Shown piece after piece: positions 52,791 through 64,000 of a DNA stretch of 64,000 bases. Location of the stretch: contig CM031858.1 of the NCBI GenBank assembly GCA_018697195.1, forward strand, positions 84,627,034 to 84,691,033, given 5' to 3'. The first letter of the stretch is position 1. The number at the start of each line of letters is the position of its first letter. The notes under the pieces were generated by a model. That model did no database searches. It was not told the DNA's origin and saw only the letters and a list, made by a program, of their open reading frames with translations. The position numbers were made by a program, and so were the translations under genes. The DNA comes from Certhia americana (taxonomy: Eukaryota; Chordata; Aves; Passeriformes; Certhiidae).

Positions 52791-54105
52791 ATGTAATTTC
52801 TATTTCATCTGTGTGAAGCTCTTAACACCATGAAAGATGCTTCATTTACATGTTATTGAAGGCATAGTGATTGCTGAATGGATAAATACTTTCCTTTGTG
52901 ATATAATCTATCTTTTTCTAGATCAATCTATTGCTATATCTATATATCAAATTTGTGATATTAGCGATAACAATTTAATGTGTATCTAGTATTTTATAAT
53001 GAAATTAACATGCTCAAAATTAGAAGAGCAAAACATTTGGGAATTACCTATGGTTTGGGGCACCAGAAGGACTGTGAGGGAGGAGACTGTAATAACTATT
53101 CTGATCATCAAAATCTAATATTTCCAAAAGACAGCAATTCAAGTGTTCAGTACTTGATTACACACTTTCTCTTAGTATAAATCTAATTAATTATTTACCT
53201 TTCAATAATGCATAGACAATGCACAAACCCGGTATTACAGCTGTATTCTGCCCTGGAGAGTCTTTCATCTCAAGGGAAGAAATACTGGAAATAGAAAGCA
53301 TTGAAATTCTCATGCTGCAGCAAGAAATTCAAATACTTTTCCTTCATATAGCTAAGGTCAGGAACGTCAGTGCAGAAATCAGAAACTAAAATCTGTTTTC
53401 CCAAACTCTCTTTCAGATGTTCTAAGCACTGAAAATACGCTTGTCCTTTATTTGCTGTTCAGACTAAGAATTTAAATTTCAGGATTCTTCTCTTTAAGCA
53501 CTAAATCCTAGTTCCTTTCTTAAACCCTTATTGGTAACTGGTGCTGCTGAACAATTTCAGTTTCTCCTGAAGTTAATAGAAATACCATCATTCAGTACAA
53601 TTAAAAACTCATGAGGTGTAACATTCTAAATCTAATTTCAAAAGACCTTCATAAGGTGTTCATAGTCTAAAAAAGAAGCCTGCTAAATGATGGAGACCTA
53701 CATATTTTTGGTCATCAATGCAATGCCCAGATGAGATTTACTGGAAAGACACATCATTTAGGAAAGGAGACAAAAGCCAGACGGATGATTAAAGTTTTTT
53801 GCAACATTTATAAAAATATTACTTTTGCTGGGAACAGCATACTTTATTTAGCTTTGGATGAATCTGAGAAAATCAAACTATTCTAAGGTAATTGAGGTCT
53901 GTCTGAACTCCACTCTTGATCCTAATCCTGGTAATGGGCTCACATTCCCTGTTTTATCTAAAGATATTCAACACTGCCATCAGCTGAAATTTATTATCAC
54001 ATCAGCATCTGACCATAAAGTAGTTTTCCATTAAAATTTCTGGTAAACTTTTGAATAAGGACGAACTTAACACAACCTGCATAATTAAAAATGTAGAAAA
54101 TTAGG

Positions 54106-54130
54106 TAGATAGATAGACAGATAGATAGAT
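54106..54130 (+). repeat. (TAGA)n microsatellite
   Basis: About six TAGA/GATA units with one variant (GACA). Short and probably polymorphic. Confidence 0.85.
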
Positions 54131-54604
54131 ATTTAGATCCATATAGTGATTTAATTAGAGAAATGACAAATTAAGTCTTATTCTGGTAATTTTCAAAACT
54201 ATGTAGTCTTAAAACTTCCTGTTTCACATTTCAGAGTGTGTGTTTTTTATTTGCAGCATGATTAGCACTTTTTAATTGCTGTATGTTCCTGCCAGAAACA
54301 GTGCAGCTGACATAAGTAGCAGCCTGCATGGGAAGAACATGTTTAGAAACTGTCACAATTGTTTTCTATCTATGCTTATCGCTTTTTGAGGTTTTTGCAC
54401 AAGCTCTTGGCTTAGAGCCTATGTTTTGACATGCCTTGACAAGCTTGGGATACTTTTTTTTTTTTTTTTTTCTTTTCTGCCATAACAGAAAAAAGAAGCC
54501 AAAGTGCATATTTTGGTCAAAACCAGAATTGCTGTTTGAATAGGCATGTCTAAAGTAGGAGAAAAAATATCTGTTGAAGAAAAAGTGGGGAGACATAGAA
54601 AGAA

Positions 54605-54630
54605 ATTAACCTCAGTATCTTGAGGTTAAT
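54605..54630. repeat. Perfect 10-bp inverted repeat, 6-nt loop
   Basis: ATTAACCTCA (54605-54614), loop GTATCT, and TGAGGTTAAT (54621-54630) form a perfect stem. It is the longest perfect short-loop hairpin I noticed. The pairing stops at the next base on each side, so it is not a microRNA-sized precursor. No terminator role is expected in vertebrate DNA. Confidence 0.7.
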
Positions 54631-55249
54631 CTTTTTCTTCTTTTTTATATTATAGGTATACTCTAAGAGCTGTCTACTCATTTTTGCATTGGAGAAGCAG
54701 GCAGAGAACAAAAAAATAAAAGTTCACATCATAAAGGTACACAGGAAAAGGTAACCATGCAAGGCACATGGAACACTCTTGGAACCAGAAAAGCTAAAGA
54801 ATAAACAAAGATCCACTTTGAGACCTATTTTACATAGTAATTTTAATTTCTCTCTTTCCCAGTTTACTTGTTTTCACCTATTTATGTAAGAAAAATATTA
54901 TTCTAATCTATTCAGATAATATGCAACTTTGTGAGGCCCTGAATCTGTATTTATGTTACAGTAATTTGTATAAAAAACCTTTCAAAAATAAGAGTCAGGT
55001 TATTTTAGTGATAGTGATGTTGAGTTCCTGAAAATAGAAAATAAAATACTTTGGGAAACATTATAAAGGAATAAATACCAGAAGCAGGATTCCAAATTCT
55101 GCTATATGTGGTAAAAATGCTTTGAGGAAAGACAATTGTCCCTGAAATTATTTACTAAGCTGATCATTTGTTATAAACTGAAGTGATTTGAGAGAATTTT
55201 TAAAGTATTTTTCTTTATACTTTTTTCAGATTTAAGAACTGATTTATAG

Positions 55250-55346
55250 AAACAAAACCAAACCAAAACAAAACAAACAAACAAAAAACCCCACCAAAAA
55301 CCCAAGCAAAAAAAAGCCAACTAACAAAAAAAAACCCAAACCACAA
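55250..55346 (+). repeat. A/C-only low-complexity tract (CAAA-rich)
   Basis: In 97 bases only two G's and one T occur. The rest is A and C in CAAA, CAAAA and ACCC-like units. It is a simple repeat of the kind that grows by slippage, and no element is attached that I can recognise. Confidence 0.88.
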
Positions 55347-57126
55347 TTTAAAAAAATCACCAAGGTACCAGAGCACTATTTAATATGATGAAAAAAAATT
55401 GCATCTACCAATAACATTCAAGTCTACAAGCTGAATATTTTTTAACCCAGTCAATGAAGTTTGTGGGTATATGACAATGGCTCCCCAGATTTCAAGGGAA
55501 GCCTCAATTCAGGCATTTGTTATGTCTTCCCCTGTAGGTGGAAAGCATTCTCTGTTTTTGTCAGAGTAGCCAGAGATTTATCATTTTCAGTTTCCAAAAA
55601 TCCTACAAGTACCAAAAATATGTCTATGTTCTTCAAAATGAAATTTTCATTTATGTATTATACAGACTTCTATTTGATTGTAGACTGATATATGGATGTA
55701 CAGGCTTACAGGCAAAAGATACTCTCTTTTATTTTTTGTGAGTGGATAGTAAATTGCAGTGCCATCAGTTTTACTGAATAGTACATTTAATTCCATACCT
55801 GCTCTACCTTCCTTTTCAGCTATTCTTATGTGTCCTATTCCATACAATGCTTTATAGCTGTCATGAACTTATTCTGACTTTTTTATATTATTAAGGGATT
55901 TAATTGGAACATCTACAGTTCTCTAATGAGGCACATCCACTTCTGTGATGTGTGGAGAGGAAAGCACAATAAATTTTCATTATAGTAAAATGCCTTACAG
56001 TATACATAAGCAAAAATAAACTGAAACACAATTCCACAACAGGAATTTGCAGTCTGTATCGTTTTCAATGAGCTTTGAATCAGATGCAATGATAAAATCT
56101 GCCACATAATTGCAAGTAAAGTTAGGAGTTCAATAAATATGTCACTGCTCTTCTTGTGAGTTTTGAGCATTCACTGATCTTGTACCTATGTGAAGTGAAG
56201 TGAAAAAAAGGGAAAGTTAAGGTGGAAAGAAACGTAATGTAGGAAGAAAATTAGAAATAAGAGAAAAATTTCATGAGGTTTTCCTGCTGCTGCCTTTGAG
56301 TCTGGAAAGAAGAGAGAAGAGGAACACAAATTATTTTGTGTGACATGGTTAGACTCATAATATATGAAATATCTGAGCTCGTATTTTCTATTTATATGCC
56401 AAAAGATGAGAACATATGCCCATACAAGCAGTGAAGGCACGGGCATGAAACGTCTTCAAATTGCTCAAGCAGAGATGCAGCCTAGTTAGTTTATTTGTTG
56501 TAAAAAATTAAATATCTATTAGGAATTAATCTAGATGCCTGTTAAGCCAAGAAAAGCTACTTTAGGTACACCCATGGTGTTATCCTCTGTAACAAGCTCC
56601 ACCCTGGCAGGTAGGAACTTCTGGAAACATCAAGTACTGAGCATGAGATGGCACAGAAAGTCAGTTGCAACAGGAGTTAGGAAAAGAGATTGCAGAAGTC
56701 TATGTCGAGGTATTACCTTGTCAGATACTCTTGGCACTCTTTACCATTTCTGTGATGATATCTCATATGCTTGACCCTGCATTGTCATTATCCTCAGGTG
56801 AAGAATATATCTTTTCCATCTGCAATTTCTGATCTCTGTCTTTAGATCCTTCTTTATATCCCCAGTGCTGCTTCTAGAGCAGTGATGGCACTTCTGTATT
56901 GACCCTGAATTAAATCCAGCACTGCTGGACTGAGTTCATGTTCCTCCTTCAACTGATCAGGTACCATGCAGATGAAAAAAGTTTTATGCTAAGCTTTTTC
57001 TTTTAAATTTTGACTTTTTATTCTCCTAGGGTTTTGGGTTTTTTAAATATTACTATAAAGTTACACCTTGACCTTAACAGCCATGACTGTGAAATTACCG
57101 ATTTATTTTTTTCTTCACATCAATAG

Positions 57127-57181
57127 GGTATAAATAATTTAATTACTGCCATCAATAAAATCAATATGTATGAAGGAATGG
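57127..57181 (+). other. Exon-like segment (55 nt) with good acceptor and donor
   Basis: A pyrimidine-rich acceptor (tttatttttttcttcacatcaatag) and a GTAAGT donor after ATGG bound 55 bases. They are open in one frame only (GINNLITAINKINMYEGM). No protein is recognised. If spliced directly to the 48878-48908 candidate, neither of that segment's open frames continues through here. Together they would thus be noncoding or terminal. Treat as a weak candidate. Confidence 0.15.
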
Positions 57182-57699
57182 GTAAGTGGAAATCCTGTGC
57201 TCAGAATTCAGAATATTTCTGGCCAAAAAAATATGTATCTTATTTTTTTCTAGAATTGAATATTTTAACATTTAAACTTTGATACAAAAGGAAAAGGCCA
57301 TGAAGACAAATATGAAAATATGACTACAAGTGGGAATAAAAAAGTTTGTCCAAATTTATTAAGTTGTTGTTGAAAATACAATGATGACAAACTGCCAGTG
57401 GCACTTTGCATTGCACTAATGACTGTTTTAGCAAAAGCATGCATCTATATAGAATTATTATAGAATTATATTACCACAATTATTTCAGTTACCTCCCATT
57501 CTTCCCCAGCATCAGCATCTCCACCTTTTTCTTATTTAGAGATCAGTAACTCCAGCTTTCCTCTGACAGTTCTGTCACAAAAAACCAGCCTGTTGGTGAC
57601 TATTGGTCTTTCATCATCATAGGTGTATATCACATTAAAATATAATCTGCCATCATATGAATGTGTATAAATTTAATTGAAATTAATTGTCTTTTCTTT

Positions 57700-58500
57700 C
57701 ATAGAACCACTTAATGATTTGGGCAGTATGACAAAGGCACATTGTAGTCCAGGCTTTCCTTGGGCGTCACATTCCCCACAGCCCTTTTTTGCTTGTGAGA
57801 AAAAGTTCCAGTGTAGCACTTCTCATCGGCTTCTTTATCACTTAGAGAAGAAATTAACATCAACACATTTTAGGAACCTTCTGGAGTGCATATGCCCAGC
57901 TGTGTTGTCTTTCCAACAAGTGTCAGGGTGGTTAAATTACTCCTTGAGGACCAGGTCTTGTGAACATGAGGCCACTTCTGTCCATCTACAGAGAACCACA
58001 TCTGTTCCATCTTCCTGGTTAGATAACACATAGAAGACCCTCAATATTGTCACCTGTCCCTGTCCTTCACTTAATCCTGACCCATTCATTTAATCCTGAA
58101 CTCTTAGTCAGCTCCTTATCCATCCCCAGGTGGAGCCCCATGCACTCTATCGGTGCACTTTCATAGAGGGCAGCACTTCTTCCTCATCTTCCCTGCCTAT
58201 CCTTCCTAAAGAGCCTGTATCCATCCATTCTAGTCATAGGAGCCATCCCACCATGGCTCCATGATATCTGTAAGATGACAGCCCTGCAGGCATGTGTGTG
58301 TCTCTAAGTCCTTTTGTTTACTCCCCATGCTGAGTGTATTTCCATAGTGATATTTGGGTTGGGCCTCAATGAATCTGTCTAACTGGAGTGACTGGAATTC
58401 CTCTGTTCTGCTCTTCAGGTGTTCTCCTGAGGACCTGCAATCCGTCTTCATGCCCTGAACATCTCTTGATGTCTCTGATATCAAATTTGTAGGACTGTGA
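57700..58500 (-). mobile_element. CR1 LINE fragment, endonuclease (N-terminal) part of ORF2, defective
   Basis: On the minus strand one reads LSMGSKQKDLETHTCLQG followed by MEPWWDGSYD (near 58230-58330). These correspond to the start of CR1 ORF2, where the apurinic-type endonuclease domain has 'SMGNKQEELE…' and 'ETWWD'. Further on come GYRLFRKDRQG-like and MELHLG-like blocks (58130-58210). Then a QDLVLKE-stop-FNHPDTCWK segment (near 57915-57960) stands where the catalytic GDFN motif should be, followed by NTAGH and SRRFL. The GD of GDFN is lost to a stop. Several frameshifts are present. Unlike the other CR1 pieces this is not a 3' end, so it must have been separated from the rest by deletion. 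The plus-strand 118-codon frame here is only a shadow. Confidence 0.86.
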
Positions 58501-59699
58501 TGGATTGAGCTTCCCTTTCCCCGACAGGTTTTGTTTAAAGTTCTTTAATGCAATAGAGGGTGGATAAAGTCCACAGGAAAGTATATTTAGAGATTGGGAT
58601 ACATACTCTGCACAGTACTAGTGTGAAAGTATCCTTTATCTGAGCTTTTTTCTGCCGAATTAAAAAAGAATTTTTAAAGTATATTTGCTTTTCTACCTCT
58701 CTTTTCATACCTCATATAAATATTGAACATTCATTGAGTGTTAAAGATCAACAGCTCACATTATGTAGAAGTATAATCCAAATGCTTTGAGAAGGGCCAG
58801 AAAATTTTTAATAGTGCAGGAAAAAAAAAACATAGTATGTTCATCTGCAAATTTTTCATATAATATTTTTAACATCATTTCTGTTTCTGTGAGAGATCAC
58901 TTTAAAAGAATTACTCTTTTTATTGTCTCTCTCAATTTTGCTGTTGTTGCAGTAAAGTCAAATAGTGTAAATCTGTTACAACCTCTACACAAGCTAGAAT
59001 GTTTTCTTTGCTGTCAGGGAAACCTTGGAGCTGGGTACATTAGCAAGTCTAACCTCACTAAAAGAAATCTGCCTTTTTGTGTTTTTAATTGTTCCTAAAG
59101 CCTTTAGAAATAACAGTGCAAATTCATGGCGCACACCTTCTGAAAGAGCAAAAGAGAATATATAGCAGAACAATAGCATCATTTATGTGATGTGACATTT
59201 TCACCAAATAATTATTCACATAATTTTTAAAAAGCAAAGTGAAAAACTGCATAATTATTCATAATTTGGCACACTTTTAATATATTGTTCTGTAATAAGT
59301 TACCGCTTGTTTAATAATGCCATGGTTTTCTGTGTTACTTAGTTGTTAGTCACCTTAATTACAGTAAAATCCAAGCAATGTTCTCAAGATACAAAGTTAC
59401 TAGCAGAAAAAGAGCAGACTCCAAAAATGATAAATAATCATTAGAATTCTCACTTACGAAAAAATAATACAGGTATGATCATCAGGAGAAGTATTGAGGA
59501 GCTTAGTTTAATTGATAACATTAAAATATTTTGTGTTAAACACTTAAGAGCTGGAAACTTCATTCCTCATTTCATATTAGGTGTCTGTTTTTTATCTGCA
59601 GGACCTTTGAAAACATAATTATTGGATGGCACATATTTTTGCCTGACAGAGAAGACTTACAGGGACTTAAGTCTGTGGGTTAGTCATGAGAGATGAAAG
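58501..59699. other. Unassigned AT-rich sequence
   Basis: No gene or element was recognised. Around 59205-59420 there is an AT-rich, TAAT-dense stretch that looks like conserved noncoding DNA by eye, but that cannot be judged from one genome. The 103-codon plus-strand frame (58787-59098) has no domain that I know. Confidence 0.45.
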
Positions 59700-61330
59700 A
59701 GCTTGAGATCTGTCTTCATGGAGTAAAGCAGACCGTGGGTCAGGGTGCCCTGGTGGCTCTCAGCTCACCACAGTGTCAGACTTGCATAGATCTGAGAACA
59801 GAAGGTCATTCTTGTTGAGGAATGTTAGAAGCCACCTCTTCCCGCCTTCATACAGGATTCTCATAAAACACAAGCGCAGGTAGCCATGTGCCCCTCCTCT
59901 TCAGCTGTCAGAGACAGGTCACACAGTACAGGCACACAGATCATACTCTCCATGTTCCCCAAAATACACACGTGTGTGTGGACCCCACAGTCACCAGCAT
60001 GATCCATCCGCTTGACTGGCTCTCTTGCCTAGATCCCAGCCCTTCCCACAGGTCCCCAGCTGCCAGCTGGTCCAATTTAACACTCATAAGTGTGCACACA
60101 CACAGATACACACACAGACACACAGACACAGACACGCACATGTACAGACACTCATCCCTCTTACCCTGCACATTCACACGTCCCCCACATGTTCTGGCAG
60201 ACTCTTAACCCTCTTAATGCTCTCTCTCCTGGATCTGACACCAAGCTTCAAGTCTGCCATACAGGTTCACACCCCAGGACCCCAGGATGCAGAAGATACA
60301 GTCAAAGTCTAACAGCTGGCACACAGGCACACCTGTGGCCATGCTTCAACCATCAACACTTAGACTCTCACCCACCTGACTCCTGATGGACCCCCAGTTG
60401 CTGGATATTGATCCAGGGACACCTGTATCCCTGCTCTGACTCCAATAGCAGCCACCAATTTTCACTCACTCACAAAGAGGTCTCACCAGTGTCTGGTCCC
60501 CATGGTGCTCAAACATAGAGAGGGAGGTTATTCAGAGACATCACTGAGAAAAGAATTAGTAAAATTATAGGACAGACTTTTGTAACCAGGTGCAAGGCTC
60601 AGACAGACAACTGTAATGACCCTTTTCTGCCATCCCCTTGCTTTGTTCTTCCCTGAATTCACTCCCCTGCATATCCCATTCCCCCACCCCTCCCAGTCCA
60701 GGTCTTTGGTTTACAGTCTTTTCAGTAACAAATCCAGGTTGATCTTCCTGAAAGTGGTGCCTTCCTTGACAGCCTGTTGATTAGAGTGACTGGTGATGTT
60801 TGTTTCTTGGTGTTTGTGTCTTTGTGTATTTTGATTCTGGTCTCCCCCTTTTCCCCTTTTTTCCCAATTGACATGTTCTCTGATTATATAACCTCACTGG
60901 AATAAGCCTTTCTTGCTTGCACAAGTTGTCATCCTTTTAATATAATCCATCAGGTTTATGTCTCACCACTACCTCCTTTATCACTCACCTGTCAGGTCTG
61001 TGTCCCTGCATGCTCTTGCTTGTGGCTTCTTCCCTTCATTTCTGTCCTTCCTTACTGTGAAGAAAGTCCCTGACCAAACATGCTTAAAGGAAGATGGTTT
61101 CCTTCTGCACACCCTTACAACACTGTCTTGAGGAAAAGGTGCATTGGGAGGAAGAAATGGTTGCCCTACTAAAGTGCACATTGTAGATGACCACTCACAT
61201 CCCATTAATGGAGCTACCAGGCTGGTGTGCCTTGAAAGATGGCTCTTCCTTCTTTGCCTGCTCAGGCCTTAGACTCATGGTGAAGTTACTTAGCTATACC
61301 CAGTAACACCCCAATGGGACCCCTAAGAAA
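59700..61330. other. GC-richer, C-rich unassigned block, perhaps an old retroviral remnant
   Basis: Composition shifts clearly from the AT-rich neighbours to C- and GC-rich sequence for about 1.6 kb. It includes a CA-type microsatellite. Near 60880-60920 a TATATAA is followed closely by AATAAG, which recalls an LTR but with poor spacing. Overlapping frames of 60-106 codons come from low-complexity CA DNA. I recognise no retroviral protein, so the assignment to an endogenous retrovirus is only a guess from composition and layout. Confidence 0.3.
60095..60150 (+). repeat. CA-type microsatellite with ACAGAC variants
   Basis: An interrupted (CA)n tract with CAGA and CACG variants, about 56 bases. 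It generates overlapping Thr/His-rich and Cys/Val-rich artefactual open frames on both strands. Confidence 0.88.
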
Positions 61331-63739
61331 TCACTTTGTCCTAAAAGTGAAAGGGATTTGCTTTATAATGAAAAATAACAGCTGGTTCACCTAATGCTTC
61401 CTGATGTGTGGTAGTAGAAATTCTAGGTAAGCAAGATATTTAAGGATGTACTTATTTTAAGCTGTTCTCACTGGCAGTTGCTTAAAAATCCCACTCAGCC
61501 CAGGCCTTTAGGGCAATAGTACTGTCCAAAGGCAAAGTGCATTCCTAAATATCTTTAAATATACTTGCGATGAATTCTATTTGTGTTTATAATACTTGCG
61601 TCTGAAAAGTTTTGAATCATTTGTGAGACTGAAGATCCAATCAAGACAAGGATGATATAGTATAGATGATGCCTTCAAGACATAGATGATAACCTACTAA
61701 CAGCAAAATCTGTTACAGATTTTCTGTAATTATTCTGTAATCTTAAGATTCTTTAAACAGCAGGTCACTGGCAAAGATCAAATTAGGGGTTTTTAAAGTG
61801 ATATAAAAAACACAATTGTATTTTAACATGAAAAGAATTTTCTAATCTAAAAAAGGATGTACACAAAAAGAAAACTTTCTAAATAGTTCAATTTCACAGC
61901 CATTTATTAGGATTTCATATTTTGCAACAGACTGACATGCATTTTATCAGCATAGATTTGTACATGTACACTGGTTAGTGTTAAGGTGTTGTGCTTTTTT
62001 TCCACTGTCTCAGAGGGATTTTCTCTACTGTTGAATATATTGTTCCATTACCTTGGTTATATGTAGGCAAGAAGTTTATTACTTGTCCCCCTCTACTGCT
62101 TTTATCACTATTTCCTTTGACCTGAGGCATTCAGAGATTTCATTGACACTTTTCAGTGATGAGATTTAGGAACATTACGATTTCACGGTGCACTGTCTTA
62201 AAATATTGAGTTTCCGAGCTACTGATCTGTAAGGGTTATTTCAAAAGCAATATTACCAACTTAAAAAAATGTTTTGCATTTTTCCCAATTCATTTTAAAA
62301 TAATCCATCATGAAATCTGTATTGACAAGGTCTAGAATCAACCTTTCTATTTCATCTTAGCGTACATTTGTTTTATGATAGAACAAAAATAATTTTGCTG
62401 AGGACATTCAGGCTTTTTTCTTACTCAAAATCTATATTCCTTCTTCCTCATGAAAAGCAGTAATTGAGTTATATCACTGCTTACACTGCAACCTTAACAT
62501 TGCAGATTATTAAGTCTTACTATGAGGGAAAAGGGGGGGGGGGAAGATTAATTATTCTTCTTCAGAAATATTTGAAACTCATAATTACATTTTCCACTCA
62601 GCAGTTCAGAACTTACTTTTATTTCATGCCAGAACAAAATTGCATATTTGGAATTTCTTACAGAAAGTTATTTGAGACTAGAATGCCTTGCAGATTTCCT
62701 ATTCAGATATAATTTTTACTTCAAAAATATGTTATGTTTTAGTTTTCCCATTTTACTTATATTTAAATGATTCTATATCACAATAAGTATAACATTTAAA
62801 GCAGAAATGTTGTTAGTATAGCACATTAACATCATATGATGTATTGACAGTATTTACATAGCAGTACACAATTTAATTCAGTATGTTTTAATATTCAATA
62901 TATCTTAGTAATAAGTTTTGCATAGGCTTATCTTTCAAGCCTTTCACTAAAGTTTACCTGAGACAAGTAGCTGGACAAGTAGCTTTAATCTGGATTTAAA
63001 GAAACATCTGGGCAGTGAGGTCCTGTAAAAATATTTTTAATAATACCATTTTAAAACCTTTTAAGGTGTTGCTTTATGTGATTCTGAAAGAAATACTATT
63101 GCTTATAGATCACAGGCCTCAACTGAGTAACTCCCAAGTTCCTCTGCTTGATTCTATTCAAGCAGTGATTTAATTTGAAAGAATGTCTGTTCTTGCTGGT
63201 CGCATAGCCAGTCCTGTGCATCTCCAAATAGTCCTGCCTTCAAACACTGTTGCATACTTTGACATATTAGATACTTTTATATAATTTATGGATACTTGCT
63301 ATATACTCCAGTAAGGTAGAAACTTAATTTTTATATACTGTTGCCACTGGAAGAAGTTCATTTTCTCACTGATAAGAGAAGTAGGTTTAGTCATTTTAGG
63401 CAAGCATGGAAACTGGCAGAACTAACAGCATTACTCTACTAATTTATTTAACCACTACATCACCTCCTTATTTATAGCTTAATGAATACTTCTATCCATC
63501 TACTGAGATGTCTGTAAAATGTGGAAGTGTATGGTTTGGATGCAAGAACCATTATGAATGATGCAAAGTAACAGAAAGCAGACAAATAAATCTAAAAATG
63601 TCTGAAATATGCATATTAAGTTTTTAAAAATACAGTAAAAATTAGGAAGCAGGTCTTTTAAAGGACTTATGCACAGAAAGATTGTTTGTTACAATCAGGT
63701 CTGGTTATTCACTCACAAAATTCTTCTGCCTTAATTGTT
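61331..63739. other. Unassigned AT-rich sequence with G11 run
   Basis: No gene or mobile element was recognised. A run of eleven G's occurs at 62533-62543, unusual in this AT-rich context. Confidence 0.5.
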
Positions 63740-64000
63740 TTTCAAAAATGTGGGTGAAGCTGATGGCCTTTTGCCTGCCACTGGCTATACCTGGACTGCC
63801 TGGGAAGGAGACCCTCAGGAGGAGCTGGGCTTGCTCTGCTAACAGCAGCTGCAGGACAGGACACAGGGAGTGTGTCAGGGGCACTCCAGACTCTGCCTCC
63901 AGACTCTGCAGGACACTGCATGCCTGCCAGGTCACTCTGCTGCCAAACCTGCTTACACAGGCTGCTTCTGGGGTACCTGCATGTGACAAAGGTGAGAGAG
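63740..64000. other. GC-rich segment at the right edge, unassigned
   Basis: The last 260 bases are much GC-richer than what precedes, with CTGC and CAGG words and almost no CpG. A minus-strand frame (63705-63989, 94 codons) and a possible donor AAAG|GTGAGA near 63990 are seen. It might be an exon, an LTR or another repeat cut by the window edge. I recognise none of these. Confidence 0.3.

Larger units (their letters stand above)
52791..57126. other. Unassigned AT-rich sequence with simple repeats
   Basis: No gene or mobile element was recognised. A T18 run followed by CTTTTC lies near 54450-54478. The short frames seen lack domains. Confidence 0.5.

Noticed and set aside
57677..58033. 118-codon plus-strand open frame
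   Set aside because: It is antisense to the CR1 ORF2 fragment on the minus strand, so it is a shadow.
59888..60386. Overlapping frames on both strands around the CA microsatellite
   Set aside because: They are low-complexity translations of (CA)n DNA.
1..64000. Prokaryotic features, CRISPR arrays, operons, intact tRNA, rRNA or snRNA genes
   Set aside because: None were seen. The window is vertebrate nuclear DNA, and the only tRNA similarity is the truncated SINE head.

Overview
The window reads as nuclear DNA from a bird, most likely a songbird. It is AT-rich and intron- or gene-desert-like. I found no gene that I can name on either strand, and no long open frame supported by a recognisable domain. 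The identifiable content is relics of mobile elements. There are four pieces of CR1 LINE, the dominant avian retrotransposon. There are four LTRs of endogenous-retrovirus type, and I recognise their layout from songbird genomes: G+T-rich 3' ends with a conserved 'gagtgagc…ggctgtgtggt…' close. There is also one short SINE with a tRNA-Ile(AAT) head and a CR1-like tail, an architecture reported from zebra finch.

Layout. At 1-126 is a CR1 3' end on the minus strand, followed by an unassigned, locally GC-richer stretch with a perfect CpG hairpin (663-683) and a degenerate repeat holding four CACGTG palindromes (684-895). From 907 to 21027 is mostly unassigned AT-rich sequence. It contains an LTR at 6659-7085, the longest open frame of the window (5913-6416, minus, unrecognised), an exon-like block at 2490-2814 (minus), and the first copy of a 114-bp sequence (17412-17525). 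From 21028 to 36000 is the element-rich core: a solo LTR (21028-21533), a CR1 (23031-23895), the second 114-bp copy (25951-26064), an LTR (30604-31124), a larger CR1 (33743-34735), and a C-rich LTR (about 34985-35680). From 36000 to 57700 sequence is largely unassigned, with the SINE (42411-42519), a possible minus-strand LTR (52400-52790) and several low-complexity tracts. From 57700 on there is a CR1 fragment covering the endonuclease part of ORF2 (57700-58500), a GC-richer unassigned block with a CA-type microsatellite (59700-61330), and a GC-rich right edge (63740-64000).

How the parts relate. CR1 copies carry reverse transcriptase and endonuclease remnants, all broken by stops and deletions. 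The SINE would have depended on CR1 machinery, as its CR1-like end implies. The LTRs lack internal retroviral genes, as expected after LTR-LTR recombination or decay. Nothing here forms an operon or a defined pathway. I did not find a convincing new biological system. The observations most worth checking are the two 114-bp copies that differ at one base over 8.5 kb, the CACGTG cluster, the tRNA-Ile/CR1 SINE, and a few exon-like segments.
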